Below, in pieces: positions 17,225 to 26,018 of a stretch of DNA of 64,000 nucleotides. Source of the stretch: Halolamina pelagica (lineage in GTDB: Archaea; Halobacteriota; Halobacteria; Halobacteriales; Haloferacaceae); NCBI RefSeq assembly GCF_001307315.1, contig NZ_LGUC01000001.1, positions 2,170,001-2,234,000 on the forward strand. The letters are read 5' to 3'. The position numbers were made by a program, and so were the translations under genes. The notes beneath the pieces were generated by a model. That model had not been told where the DNA came from and did not search any database. It saw only the letters and a program-made list of their open reading frames with translations. Positions within the stretch are counted from its first letter, which is position 1, and each line of letters opens with the position of its first letter.

Positions 17225-18009
17225 TCGAGACGCACGTCGACGGCGCGACGGAAGCGGTCGAGCGGGAACGGGCGGCGCTCACCGAGCAGGGGGCCGCCTA
17301 CGAGGAGTTTCGCCGCCGAGTCGCGTCGCTGTCGACGACGGAGAGACGCCCCGGGAGCGCTGGGGCGACTGTTCACGGGGGCGGCGCGGCGCGGACCGCC
17401 AGGGCCGACACCGGCGGGGCCGCCTGCGAACGGGTCCGGGAGACGTTCGCCGAGACGGTCCGACCGCACAGCATCGACGACGTGGGTGAGGAGCCGCTGC
17501 TCGAGACGATCCGCGAGGAGCTCGGCGACGGGGTCGCCCTGGCGCTGGCGCCGACGACCGACGCGGGGTTCACGCCCAAGACGAAGCAGGCGGTCCTCAC
17601 GGCCGCGCGAGAACGCTCGAGGGGGATCGAGGCGACGCTCGCATCTATCGACAGCGAACTCGAGTCGCTCGAGGGGGCCGCGGACGTGGTGGCGGAACTC
17701 ACCGAGTGGCTGGTGGCAGCGGACGAGACCCCGCTGTCGTCGCTGGGGTTCGACGCGCTCCGCGACCGCCACGAGCGACTGGCCGCCTATCGCGCGCGGT
17801 GTGACAGCCTCCTCACCGAGCGCCAGGAGCTGTTGGCGTCGACAACCGGGCGGAACCGGTCGGCCGACGTGACCCACCGGTCGCTCGTGCGATATCTCTA
17901 CAGCTCGTTTCCGGTCGTCTACCCGGTACTCTCGACGGTGACGCGACTGGTCGACTTGCTCGGCGACTGCCAGCGGGCGGTTCGATCCCACCTGACCCGG
18001 CGGGCGTGA
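17221..18009 (+). CDS. Coiled-coil protein of unknown function (DUF7260-like)
   Basis: 262 residues, soluble, mostly helical. The N-terminal helix (EAVERERAALTEQGAAYEEFRRRV) is followed by a Gly/Ala-rich linker and the block RETFAETVRPHSIDDVG...PLLETIREELGDGVALAL. A long Glu-rich helix, then LVRYLYSSFPVVYPVLSTVTRLVDLL closes it. No enzymatic motif seen. Translationally coupled to the preceding small gene behind the DtxR-like operators; the pairing is the main clue to its role. Confidence 0.7.
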   Translation: MIETHVDGATEAVERERAALTEQGAAYEEFRRRVASLSTTERRPGSAGATVHGGGAARTARADTGGAACERVRETFAETVRPHSIDDVGEEPLLETIREELGDGVALALAPTTDAGFTPKTKQAVLTAARERSRGIEATLASIDSELESLEGAADVVAELTEWLVAADETPLSSLGFDALRDRHERLAAYRARCDSLLTERQELLASTTGRNRSADVTHRSLVRYLYSSFPVVYPVLSTVTRLVDLLGDCQRAVRSHLTRRA

Positions 18010-18067
18010 GAAGGGAGTCGGCGCCGCCATCGGCGACCGGTCGCCGAGCCGTGAACCGCTGGGTCGA

Positions 18068-18756
18068 TCACTCGTTGTCGAGCGACATCCGCTCGCCCAA
18101 CTGCTGTTCGATCGCCCCGCGTTCCCACGTGCGGGTCCCCTCGCCTTCGACTTCGGACTCGATCTTCTCCTCGAGGAGGTTCACGGCCACCGAGTTCGCG
18201 CCCTCGGGATGATCAGGTCGGCGTGCTTCTTCGTCGGTTCGATGAACTGCTCGTGCATCGGTTTCACCGTCGAGAGATACTGGTCCATCACGTCTTCGAG
18301 CGCCCGGCCGCGCTGGACCACGTCGCGCTTGATCCGCCGAAGGATCCGCACGTCGGCGTCGGTCTCGACGTACAGCCGGAGATCCATCATGTCGTTGATG
18401 GTCTCGTCGTACAGCGCGAGGATCCCCTCGACGATGATCACGTCGGTCGGGAGCACCGTGACGCGCTCGTCCTTGCGGTTGTGGATCTCGAAGTCGTACT
18501 GGGGCATCTCCACGGCCTGGCCCTCAGAGAGCGCACGCAGATGCTCACACAGCAGCTCCCACTCGAACGCCTCGGGGTGGTCGTAGTTGATCTCCTCGCG
18601 CTCCTCGCGGTCGAGGTGGCTCAGATCCTTGTAGTAGTTGTCGATCGGGATGCGAGTTACCGACTCCCCGACGCGCTCGGTGATCAGGCGGGCGACCGTC
18701 GTCTTGCCGGCGCCGGTGCCGCCGGCGATGCCGACCACGAACGAGGGGATACTCAT
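18068..18756 (-). CDS. udk: Uridine kinase (frame broken near the end)
   Basis: Repaired length 229 residues. It phosphorylates uridine and cytidine in pyrimidine salvage. The P-loop GIAGGTGAGKTT is at residues 9-20, followed by PIDNYYKDLSHL and NYDHPEAFEWELL (substrate-binding), then EGILALYDE and DTDADVRILRRIKRDV-like lid residues. One C missing near 18204 breaks the frame after HADLIIP; the repaired end reads EGANSVAVNLLEEKI and finishes MSLDNE. Confidence 0.92.
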
Positions 18757-18813
18757 CGCACGGTGCGAGGAGAGCGCGGCGTTTCAAACTGCTGTTTCGG
18801 AGCGCTCCGTGGG

Positions 18814-18989
18814 TTAGCCGGCCAGTTCCAGTTCGTTCGCGACGAGGAAGGCGCCGGCGACGCCGAGGGTGAGAACCGCCCCCAGAACGCGATCACCGGC
18901 TCGCTCCAGCCGTCGACAGCGGTGACGGCGGCGATCCACCCCAGCAGTCCGGTCCCGAGCACGAATCCGGCGTCGAACTTCTCGACCAT
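18814..18989 (-). CDS. Small membrane protein (frame broken)
   Basis: Repaired length 58 residues: two hydrophobic helices, DAGFVLGTGLLGWIAAVTAVDGW and, after the break, AVLTLGVAGAFLVANELELAG. The C run at 18879-18883 lacks one base. Without repair the frame runs antisensical into udk. Haloarchaeal two-helix proteins of this size are common and uncharacterised. Confidence 0.6.
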
Positions 18990-19015
18990 ACGCCCGCTCG
19001 CGGCCGGCGGCTACG

Positions 19016-20275
19016 TTAGTGTGACGCTCCGGCGTCGACCAGCGAGGCGCTGAGCTGCTCGGACTGTCGGGAGCCGTCGGCCGTCCCCGTCACCGGCCCG
19101 GACAGCGCCGCCCGCGCGATCGTCGCCGCGAGCCCGTCTGGGTCGTCGACGACCGGCGCCAGCGCGGCACGGAGCGTGGTGTCCTGCACGTCGACAGTCG
19201 GACTCGTGCCCTCCTCGCGGGCGCGCTCGGCTCGCGCCCGCAGTTCCAGCCACGCGCGCACGGTCGTACCGGTGTACTCCCGCGCCAGCGCGACCGGGTC
19301 GTCGACGCCCGGCACGGTCGAGAGGAAGCGCGGCCCCGGGCCGTCGGCGTCGACGCGCTCGGCGACCCACTCGCGGACCCGTTCCGACGACGCGTCGGCG
19401 GCCAACTCGGTCGTCGCCCGCTCCAGCAGGTCGGCCTCCCGTTCGGCCACGCGGTGGAACGCGTCGCCGACGACGACGGTGTCGGCGCCAGCCTCCCGGA
19501 CCGCGCGCACGTCAGCGGCGTCCGCGAGGCCCCCGCCGTACCACACCCGGGAGCGTACCAGCGCGCCGTCCATCCGTTCGAGTATCTCGACGGCCTCGTC
19601 GCCGCCGAACGTCCCGGAGTACTCCAGGTAGACGATCTCGGACTCGAGATGGCGGTCGGCGGCCATCGCCCGGCGTTTGGCGTCGGTCGCATCGAGTCGG
19701 TCGGCGGCCGTGACGCCGGACTCGCGAGCGGCCGCGCTGTCGGGGTTCTGGACGATGTACGCCTCGAAGGCGGCCTCCGAGAGCAGCAGGGAGGTGGCCA
19801 CGCCCGCCAGCCAGTCGGCGAGGCGGGCGGGGAGCCACGACGCCGTCCGGCGGATCAGCTCGGGGGCGAGCTCCTCCCGGACGCTCTCGATCGCGAGCCC
19901 CAGCGTCCCCACGAGCGCCTCGCTGTCGCCGTTGAGCACCTCGGGAATCAACAGCAGATCGGCGGCGTCCTGGCTCTGCTCGGTGACGTGGTCGGCGCCG
20001 CTGGGCTCGTGACAGACCGGCGTCGACAGCGGCGCGAGCAGATCGAACGCGGCCGCGGTGTTGGCCGGCGTCACGTCCGAGGAGCCGCCGACAGAGATCG
20101 CGTCGGTCTCGGCGAGCCACAGCGGGTACAGCAGCGGGAGCTTCTTTGCGCCCTCCGGATCGACTTTCGTCACGTGGTCCCAGTCGGGCACCGGATTGGT
20201 GTCGAGCGCGCTGCGAGCCAGCAGCCGCGCGCCGTCGACTGCGCGCTCGCCCCACGCCGCGAGATCCCGTCGCAT
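19016..20275 (-). CDS. Geranylgeranylglyceryl phosphate synthase-like (PcrB family), extended
   Basis: 419 residues. The TIM-barrel prenyltransferase marks are HVTKVDPEGAKKLP (about 34-47), AISVGGSSDVT (about 60), IVYLEYSGTFGG (about 212) and WYGGGLADAADVRAV followed by GADTVVVGDAFH (phosphate-binding). The family joins glycerol-1-phosphate to a prenyl diphosphate, the first ether bond of archaeal lipids. It is far longer than the usual 230-250 residues: a helical insertion at about 110-190 and a C-terminal extension of about 130 residues are extra. A true lipid role is likely but not certain, since haloarchaea may carry a shorter paralogue. Confidence 0.75.
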   Translation of the reverse strand: MRRDLAAWGERAVDGARLLARSALDTNPVPDWDHVTKVDPEGAKKLPLLYPLWLAETDAISVGGSSDVTPANTAAAFDLLAPLSTPVCHEPSGADHVTEQSQDAADLLLIPEVLNGDSEALVGTLGLAIESVREELAPELIRRTASWLPARLADWLAGVATSLLLSEAAFEAYIVQNPDSAAARESGVTAADRLDATDAKRRAMAADRHLESEIVYLEYSGTFGGDEAVEILERMDGALVRSRVWYGGGLADAADVRAVREAGADTVVVGDAFHRVAEREADLLERATTELAADASSERVREWVAERVDADGPGPRFLSTVPGVDDPVALAREYTGTTVRAWLELRARAERAREEGTSPTVDVQDTTLRAALAPVVDDPDGLAATIARAALSGPVTGTADGSRQSEQLSASLVDAGASH

Positions 20276-20359
20276 ACGGACACCTCGCTGCCGGGAGGCA
20301 AAAACCCGGTCGGTTCGGGGATGGACAGCTTCAAACCGCTGGTCGGCTCACTCCGACCC

Positions 20360-21595
20360 ATGTCCGGACCGCTCCGCGGGATCGCCGACCGCCTCGCGGG
20401 CGTCGGCGCGCTGCCGACGCCCGCCCGCGCGGTGTTCAGTCACTACGCGGCCGGCGGCTCGCTCCAACTCAGGGCGATCCGCCTCCAGCGGCGCGTCGAA
20501 GCCGAAGTGGAAGCGATGATCGAGGACGCCTACGCGGACGTCGAGGCCGCACTCGCCGACGAGTTCGGCCGCGAGTCCGTCTCGTTCGACTACGACACCA
20601 AGCTCACACTCCCGGTCGAGCTCACGCTCGCACACGTCTATCGTCGGGCTAGCGCGGCGACGCCGCCGGGGGTCGATCCGATCTCCGGCCGCCGGGCGAC
20701 CGACCCGATCTCGCGGCTCCGTCGCCGCCGGTCCACGACCGAGGTCGACGCCGCCGAACTCGTCCGCGAGACCCGCCGCGCTCGCGAGGTGGCGGAACTG
20801 GTCGTCGTCGCCCTGCTGGACGGCGACATGCGCGACGCGATCAACGACGGCGAGTACGAGGACTTCGAGGTCGACTTCGCGGTCGAGGACCGTGCCCGCG
20901 TCGCCGAGGTCGCCCAGGAGGTGCTCCAGGCCGCGGTGCAGGAGCAGTTCGCGGCGTTCGACGACGAGGTGCGCGCGTGCTACGACGCCGCCGTCGACCG
21001 CTCGGAGGCCCACCAGGACCGGGATCCGCATTTCCGGGAGCTGATGGCCGGCGCCGTCGCCGCCGCCGAGGCCGACGCCGTCGCCGACGTGACCCCCGCG
21101 GACGTGGACGGCGAGAGCGGGAGTCGCGATCCCGAGACCGCCCGCGAAGCGCTGGGGGCGGAGTACAAACACCGCGCGTTCGAGGAGCCGCCGGCGCTGT
21201 TCGAGACGGCCGAACTCGATCTCCCCTACCTCGTCACGCAGTACGGTCGTGTCGGCGTCATCTACCACGGGATGGTCGAGATGTTCCGGGAGGCCGGCAT
21301 CGAGCTCTCGCGGGAGTTCGAGCGTGCGGTGGTGCTCTCGATCATCGCCGCACAGATCTGGCTCGACGACGTGGACGACTTCGCGGCGGACGTCCGCGAG
21401 GGGCAGCTCACCCCCGTCACGGCGGAGTACCTGTTGGCCGAAAGCGACGCCGTCGCCTACGACGCCACGGTCTCGATCACGGAGGCCTACCTCGACGCCG
21501 CCCGCGACGCCGCCGACGCCTCCGACGCGCCCATCACGGGGATCGCCGTCGAGTACATCCGCCACGACGGCGAGCCGGCGAAGCTCCCGCGCTGA
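20360..21595 (+). CDS. Conserved haloarchaeal protein of unknown function
   Basis: 411 residues, acidic, mainly helical, no membrane segment. Features are an Arg-rich stretch at about 105-125 (ISRLRRRRSTTEV) and the C-terminal block PYLVTQYGRVGVIYHGMVEMFREAGIEL...IIAAQIWLDDVDDFAADVREGQLTPVTAEYLL. No family recognised. ATG at 20360 was chosen; an ATG at 20321 in the same frame is less likely because the CTTCAAAC stretch at 20329 looks like the TATA element of a leaderless start. Confidence 0.7.
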   Translation: MSGPLRGIADRLAGVGALPTPARAVFSHYAAGGSLQLRAIRLQRRVEAEVEAMIEDAYADVEAALADEFGRESVSFDYDTKLTLPVELTLAHVYRRASAATPPGVDPISGRRATDPISRLRRRRSTTEVDAAELVRETRRAREVAELVVVALLDGDMRDAINDGEYEDFEVDFAVEDRARVAEVAQEVLQAAVQEQFAAFDDEVRACYDAAVDRSEAHQDRDPHFRELMAGAVAAAEADAVADVTPADVDGESGSRDPETAREALGAEYKHRAFEEPPALFETAELDLPYLVTQYGRVGVIYHGMVEMFREAGIELSREFERAVVLSIIAAQIWLDDVDDFAADVREGQLTPVTAEYLLAESDAVAYDATVSITEAYLDAARDAADASDAPITGIAVEYIRHDGEPAKLPR

Positions 21596-21611
21596 GCAGC
21601 AATCACGACCG

Positions 21612-21618
21612 TTATTAA
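21612..21618 (+). promoter_or_regulatory. TATA element of the ZIP transporter gene
   Basis: TTATTAA lies 25-31 bp before the ATG at 21643, in a short AT-rich stretch between two GC-rich genes. Spacing fits a leaderless transcript. Confidence 0.55.
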
Positions 21619-21642
21619 CTCCAAACTCGTTGTTCATAACAG

Positions 21643-22494
21643 ATGGATACAGAGGAGAGTCCGCAGTCGCGCCGCGGTGAGCGGATCGTCGGGGCGATCG
21701 GGGTGCTGTCGATGCTGAGTGTCACGGTGATCGCGGCGCTGACGGGCGCGTGGAAACCCATGCAGATCGGCTGGGTCGCGTTCATCGCGATGGTCGGCGG
21801 CGTCGCGCTGGCACTGCGAACCGAGAAGAACCAGGCGGGCGCGCTGGTCTGGGGCTCCGGGCTGGCCAGCGGCGCGATGATCGTCAGCGTCGGGCTGTTT
21901 CTGCTCCCCGACGCGCTGAACCACCACCCGCGGTTCGGCGGCCTAGGCGTCGCGTCCGGCGTGATCGTCGGCTTCGCCGGCCACGCGATCGGCCACCGGC
22001 TCTCCCACATCGAGCTCCCGATGGACGCGACGGTGGCGCAGTTGACCGCCCACACGATCGCCGCGGGGGCGATCATCGGCATCGTCTACGGCAACATGCC
22101 CGAACTGGGGCCGCTGCTGGGCGTCGCCATCGTCTCCCACAAGGGGCCCGCGGGCTACGCCGCCGCGGACCGACTCACCCGGAACGGCCGATCGTGGCTT
22201 CCCATCCTGCTGCCGGCGGCCGGCGTCGGCGTCGTCGCAGTGCTGGCCAGCATGGTGAGCCTGCCCGCCTCGGCGCCGCTCAACGGCCTCGTGTTCGGCT
22301 TCGCGACCGGCGTGTTCCTCCACGTCGCGATGGACTTCCTCCCGCGGTGTGAGCTGGGGAGCGAGGTCCACGACGCGCTGAGCGTCGAGGGCGACGCCCA
22401 CGCGATGCTCGACCGGCTGCGCCTGCACGCGGTGGCGTCGACGCTGCTCGGCGGGGCGGTCGTCGTCGTCCTGTGGTGGACGGTCGCGCCGTAG
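21643..22494 (+). CDS. ZIP-family metal transporter
   Basis: 283 residues with about eight membrane helices. The signature is in helices 4 and 5: HAIGHRLSHIELP and LTAHTIAAGAIIGI with the conserved His residues, then VAIVSHKGPAGYAAA, the family's HKxPxG segment. ZIP proteins bring zinc, iron or manganese into the cytoplasm. The stop TAG is directly followed by the stop of the opposite gene. Confidence 0.88.
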   Translation: MDTEESPQSRRGERIVGAIGVLSMLSVTVIAALTGAWKPMQIGWVAFIAMVGGVALALRTEKNQAGALVWGSGLASGAMIVSVGLFLLPDALNHHPRFGGLGVASGVIVGFAGHAIGHRLSHIELPMDATVAQLTAHTIAAGAIIGIVYGNMPELGPLLGVAIVSHKGPAGYAAADRLTRNGRSWLPILLPAAGVGVVAVLASMVSLPASAPLNGLVFGFATGVFLHVAMDFLPRCELGSEVHDALSVEGDAHAMLDRLRLHAVASTLLGGAVVVVLWWTVAP

Positions 22495-22836
22495 CTACGC
22501 TCGGAGCCGTCGCACCTGCCAGACCATTCCCGTCCCCACCAGCAGCAACACCACCAGATTGAACGCCGCCTGGAACAGCGAGCGGTACTCCCGGCTGATC
22601 CACTGGTTGATCGTCGTGGACACGTTCAGGTACAGCTGGAGCGTCGCGATCAGCGCCAGGAGCGAGAGCCCCGCGAGCAGCACGTAGTTGAGCGTGCGCC
22701 GTAGGTCGCGTCCCTCGTCCTGTTCGGGTCGCTCCTCGTCCTGTTCGGGTCGCTCCTCCACTCGGTTCCGGGCTCCGTCGTCGGCAGCTGTGTCGGTCAT
22801 GGTGTCCTCCGTTGGGGATCGGTCGTCGTCGCTCAT
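22495..22836 (-). CDS. Two-helix membrane protein (DUF8060-like)
   Basis: 113 residues. The first 48 are acidic and contain a repeated RPEQDEE unit. Two membrane helices follow (YVLLAGLSLLALIATLQLYL and AAFNLVVLLLVGTGMVW) with NQWISREYRSLFQ between. It overlaps the upstream PGF-CTERM gene by 4 bp, so the two probably act together at the cell surface. Function unknown; the DUF number is from memory. Confidence 0.7.
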   Translation of the reverse strand: MSDDDRSPTEDTMTDTAADDGARNRVEERPEQDEERPEQDEGRDLRRTLNYVLLAGLSLLALIATLQLYLNVSTTINQWISREYRSLFQAAFNLVVLLLVGTGMVWQVRRLRA

Positions 22837-23828
22837 CGTCGCCTCCGTGCCAGCAAGCCCGCGCCCAGCAGCGCGATCACGGCGACGGCCGGCCCGAAGC
22901 CGGGCGTCTGGGCCGCCGTCTCGCCGGTCTCGGTCGCCTGGTCCGGTCGCCGGCCGTCGCGGTCGAAGTCGCTGGCGTTGAACTCGACCTCCTGTCGGCG
23001 CTCGTCGCGGTCGATCGTCTCCGTCGGGTCGAGGTTGACGACGCCGCCGGCGGTGTCGACGATCACGCCGTCGCGGGTGAGGATGGCGTCGACGTAGTAG
23101 TTGTACTCGCTGGGTACCGACACCTCGGTCGTGACTGTCTCGCTGCGACCCTCGCCGAGCCCGCCGGCGTCGACGCTGGTGCGGGCGGCGACGACGTTCG
23201 ACTCGGCCTGGCGGACGACGAACGTCACCGACAGCGAGTCGGCCTCGCTCGGGCCGACCGCGGTGAGCCAGCCACCGAGTTCGAGCGTCGTGCGCTCCTC
23301 ACTGGCGTCGACGATCGACACCGTCACCGGTTCGAGCACGGGGTCGTCGACGAAGCTCACGTTCGACTCGGCGTACGGCGGCGTCAACGCCCCGACGCCG
23401 CTGACTCGCCGACTGAACTCGTCGACGCGCGTCCCGTTGCGGTAGACGACGCCGGTGAGTTCGTAGCCACCCTCGCGGGGCACGGTGAGCGTGGTCGAGA
23501 CGCGGCGTTCACGGTCGGCCGTCAGATCGCCCGCCGTGACCACGTCTTCGGCGACGAGCAGACCGGACTCGGCGTCGGTCGCCTCGAAGCGCACCGTCAC
23601 GTTCTTCGCGGGGTTACCGCGGTGCTCGAGCGTCGCGAACAGATCGAGTTCGGCAGTCTGGCCCGTGATCTCCCCCGTCGCGATATCCGCGTCGACGACC
23701 CGTACCGGGCCCGGTCGAACCGGATCGTCGTCGGGCGGGGCGACGGCGCCGGGGACCACCGCGGCCGTGAGGAGGGCGGCGACGACGACCACGGCGGCGC
23801 CGCCGAGGAGGGCTCGTTCGTTGTCCAT
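22833..23828 (-). CDS. Secreted surface protein with PGF-CTERM anchor (DUF7490-like)
   Basis: 331 residues. The N-terminal hydrophobic segment (LLGGAAVVVVAALLTAAVV) is a signal peptide or anchor. Two beta-sandwich-like repeats follow (VDADIATGEITGQTAELDLFATLEHRG and a second near residue 150). The C-terminus has TPGFGPAVAVIALLGAGLLARRRR, the PGF-CTERM tripartite tail (PGF, hydrophobic helix, Arg cluster) processed by archaeosortase A and linked to lipid. ATG at 23828 is preferred; upstream codons fall in the promoter. Confidence 0.82.
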   Translation of the reverse strand: MDNERALLGGAAVVVVAALLTAAVVPGAVAPPDDDPVRPGPVRVVDADIATGEITGQTAELDLFATLEHRGNPAKNVTVRFEATDAESGLLVAEDVVTAGDLTADRERRVSTTLTVPREGGYELTGVVYRNGTRVDEFSRRVSGVGALTPPYAESNVSFVDDPVLEPVTVSIVDASEERTTLELGGWLTAVGPSEADSLSVTFVVRQAESNVVAARTSVDAGGLGEGRSETVTTEVSVPSEYNYYVDAILTRDGVIVDTAGGVVNLDPTETIDRDERRQEVEFNASDFDRDGRRPDQATETGETAAQTPGFGPAVAVIALLGAGLLARRRR

Positions 23829-23882
23829 AGCCGATACGTCTCCTGACGGTAACAAGTGTTTTGTGCCTCGTTCACACGGTCG

Positions 23883-24837
23883 CTACAGTTCGGCGTCGAG
23901 GAAGGCGAGTTCGTAGCGCAGCGTCCGGTCGAGTTCCTCGCCGTCCAGCGCGCCGTAGTGGGAGGCCGGCACGCGGACCAGCGAGGCGTTCCGGACGCCG
24001 TCGCTCGCGGCGACGACCGACGCCGGCGGCGCCACCGCGTCGTGCTCGCCGGCGACGAACAGCGTCGGACAGGAGAGCTCCTGGACAGCCTGGCGCACGT
24101 CGTGGCGCTGGAGCGTCACGAGCGAGCGGGCGGGCGCGGTTCCGGGCTCGCGGCCGAGCACGTCGCCGACGGCGCGCGCGGCGCCGTCGGCGGCGATGGC
24201 CGCGACCTCGTTGGGCTCGCCGAACAGTGGCACCCGCAGCCCCCGCTCGTCGGCGTCGACGCCGCGGAGCCGATCCACCGCGGCGGCGGGGTAGTCCGCG
24301 ACGCCCCGAGTGAGCCCCCGAGTCGTGGCCGGACCCACGCGGGGAGGACAGTGGCGCCCGAGAGTACCGGGAACCGGGCGATCACGGCGTCGACGGCGAG
24401 GGAGTCCGTTGCGGCCGCAAGCGCCGTTCCCGCCGAGAGATCCATCCCCCAGAGCGCGAGGCGCGTGCCGTCGACTTCCGGCGCCTCGCGGGCCGCCTCG
24501 ACGGCCGCGTCGAGATCGGCACGCTGGCGACTCGGCGAGAGGAGGTGGTCGCCGTCGACGTGGCCGAAGCCGCGGTGGTCGAACGCGAACACGGCGTAGC
24601 CCCGCGCCGCGAGCCGCTCGGCCGTCGACTCGAGCGCCGCCCGCCACGGGAGCCCCGCGCCGGGCGCGAGCACGACGACCGGGGCGTCCGCGGGCCGGTC
24701 GGGGGTGAACAGGTGGCCGGTGCGGCCGTCGAACTCGACACGGCGAGTCGAGAACGCGTACCGGCTCGGCTTCTCGCGGCGAGCGTAGCTCACGGTCGCC
24801 CCGCGTGACGCCAGCGGTCGTGACGGACTCGGTTCAT
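23883..24837 (-). CDS. Alpha/beta hydrolase (frame broken, probably twice)
   Basis: Repaired length about 318 residues. It has APVVVLAPGAGLPW (oxyanion region), AARGYAVFAFDHRGFGHVDG and, at the nucleophile elbow, LALWGMDLSAG, where the usual GxSxG is GMDLSAG, an Asp/Leu variant. CPTLFVAGEHDAVAPP carries the acid and ASHYGAL the His. The G run 24341-24344 lacks one base. A second missing C at 24799-24802 would join the ATG at 24837 (MNRVRHDRWRHAG) to VSYARREKPSRYAF; otherwise translation would start at GTG 24793. Substrate unknown. Confidence 0.78.
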
Positions 24838-24882
24838 GTCGGCAGTTGCACTGGCGAGGAGTAAAACGTTCCCGTGAATGTC

Positions 24883-24911
24883 GGCCCCTCACCGGAAGGG
24901 GGCGAGGGGCC
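24883..24911. other. Strong hairpin in the gap 24838-25142
   Basis: GGCCCCTC (24883-24890) pairs perfectly with GAGGGGCC (24904-24911) around a 13-nt loop. It stands between two divergent genes. No T-run follows on either side, so it is not a clear terminator. The remaining 230 bp toward the regulator gene hold nothing recognised apart from its TATA element. Confidence 0.4.
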
Positions 24912-25111
24912 CACATCGTGCGGAGGGTGGGTTATGTCAGAGGCAGTCAGTTTCCCTCTCGCACGTACTCGATACTAGACACGCACCTATCAAAAACGCT
25001 CGGTGAACTGTGTTTCACTAGTCCGAGCGAGATAACTGCCACCATGGAGCGGGGTGATCGCGTATTCGTGCTAACAGTTCACCTGCGGAAACTCGACGTT
25101 TGACCGAAGCT

Positions 25112-25118
25112 ATATATC
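25112..25118 (+). promoter_or_regulatory. TATA element of the zinc-ribbon regulator gene
   Basis: TATATAT within CTATATATCG lies 25-31 bp before the ATG at 25143, the most canonical TATA box in the window; a leaderless transcript is expected. Confidence 0.6.
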
Positions 25119-25142
25119 GCTGCGCCGTGGGGTTCCGTCCGA

Positions 25143-26017
25143 ATGAGCGACGATGGGTCGATCGAGGCGTTCGACCTGCTGTCGAACGAGGTCCGGCTGG
25201 ACATCCTCCGGACGCTCGGCGAAGCGATGGCCGCCGGCGAGAACCCGCTGGCCTTTACCGAGCTGCAGCACCGCGTCGGCGTCGAGGACAACGGTCGGTT
25301 CAACTACCACCTCACCCGGCTGGTCGGGCAGCTCGTCGGCAAGGACGAGGACGGGTACGAGCTCAAACCGTCGGGGACAACATCTATCGAGCGATCGTCT
25401 CCGGCGCCTACACCGACGACGACGGCCTCGATCCCGTCCCCGTCGAAGGGGAGATCTGCCCCTACTGCGGCGCCGACGCGGTCGCGTGGTACGAGGACAG
25501 CCACTTCCACCTCGGCTGTAGCGAGTGTGACAACCTCGTCATCCGCTACCCGATCCCGCCGGCCAGCTTCGACCGTGACCGCCCCGAGTCGCTCCTCGTC
25601 GCCGGCGGCGCCTTTATCCTACGGGACCAGACGGCGATGCGCAAGGGCGTCTGTCCCTACTGTGCGGGCACAGTGTCGGGAGCGCTCACCGAGGAAGGCG
25701 GGGGGCTCGAAGAGTTCAACGAGCGGGTCTACTCCTCGGTCGCGCGGTACGTCTGTGAGCGCTGTAGCTGGTCGATGCACTGTGGCGTCCCGTTCGCGTT
25801 AAACATGGAGCCCGCAGTGGTGAGCTTCTTCCACGACCACGGCATCGCTATCTTCGATCGCCACCCGTGGTCGATCTACCAGTACGCCGACGACCGCGTC
25901 TGCTCGCGTGATCCCTGGCGCGTGGAGGTGACTTGCCGGATCGACGGCGACGTACTCCGAATCGTGATCGACGGCGACGTCGACGTGATCGAGACGGCGA
26001 TCGAGGCGGCGGCCTGA
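25143..26017 (+). CDS. ArsR-type winged-helix protein with two zinc ribbons (frame broken)
   Basis: Repaired length 291 residues. Residues 1-75 are a winged helix (IEAFDLLSNEVRLDILRTL, then GRFNYHLTRLVGQLV). After the break come ICPYCGADAVAW...HLGCSECD (first zinc ribbon) and VCPYCAGTVSG...YVCERCSWSMHCGVP (second). The C-terminal domain ends in a beta stretch VEVTCRIDGDVLRIVIDGDVDV. The G run at 25373-25376 lacks one base. Haloarchaea have many such regulators whose zinc part may sense a ligand or metal; the target is unknown. It is convergent with the permease gene. Confidence 0.82.
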
Positions 26018-26018
26018 G

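Noticed and set aside
24883..24911. Hairpin as rho-independent terminator
   Set aside because: It lies between divergent genes and lacks a T-run on either strand, so termination is not its likely task.
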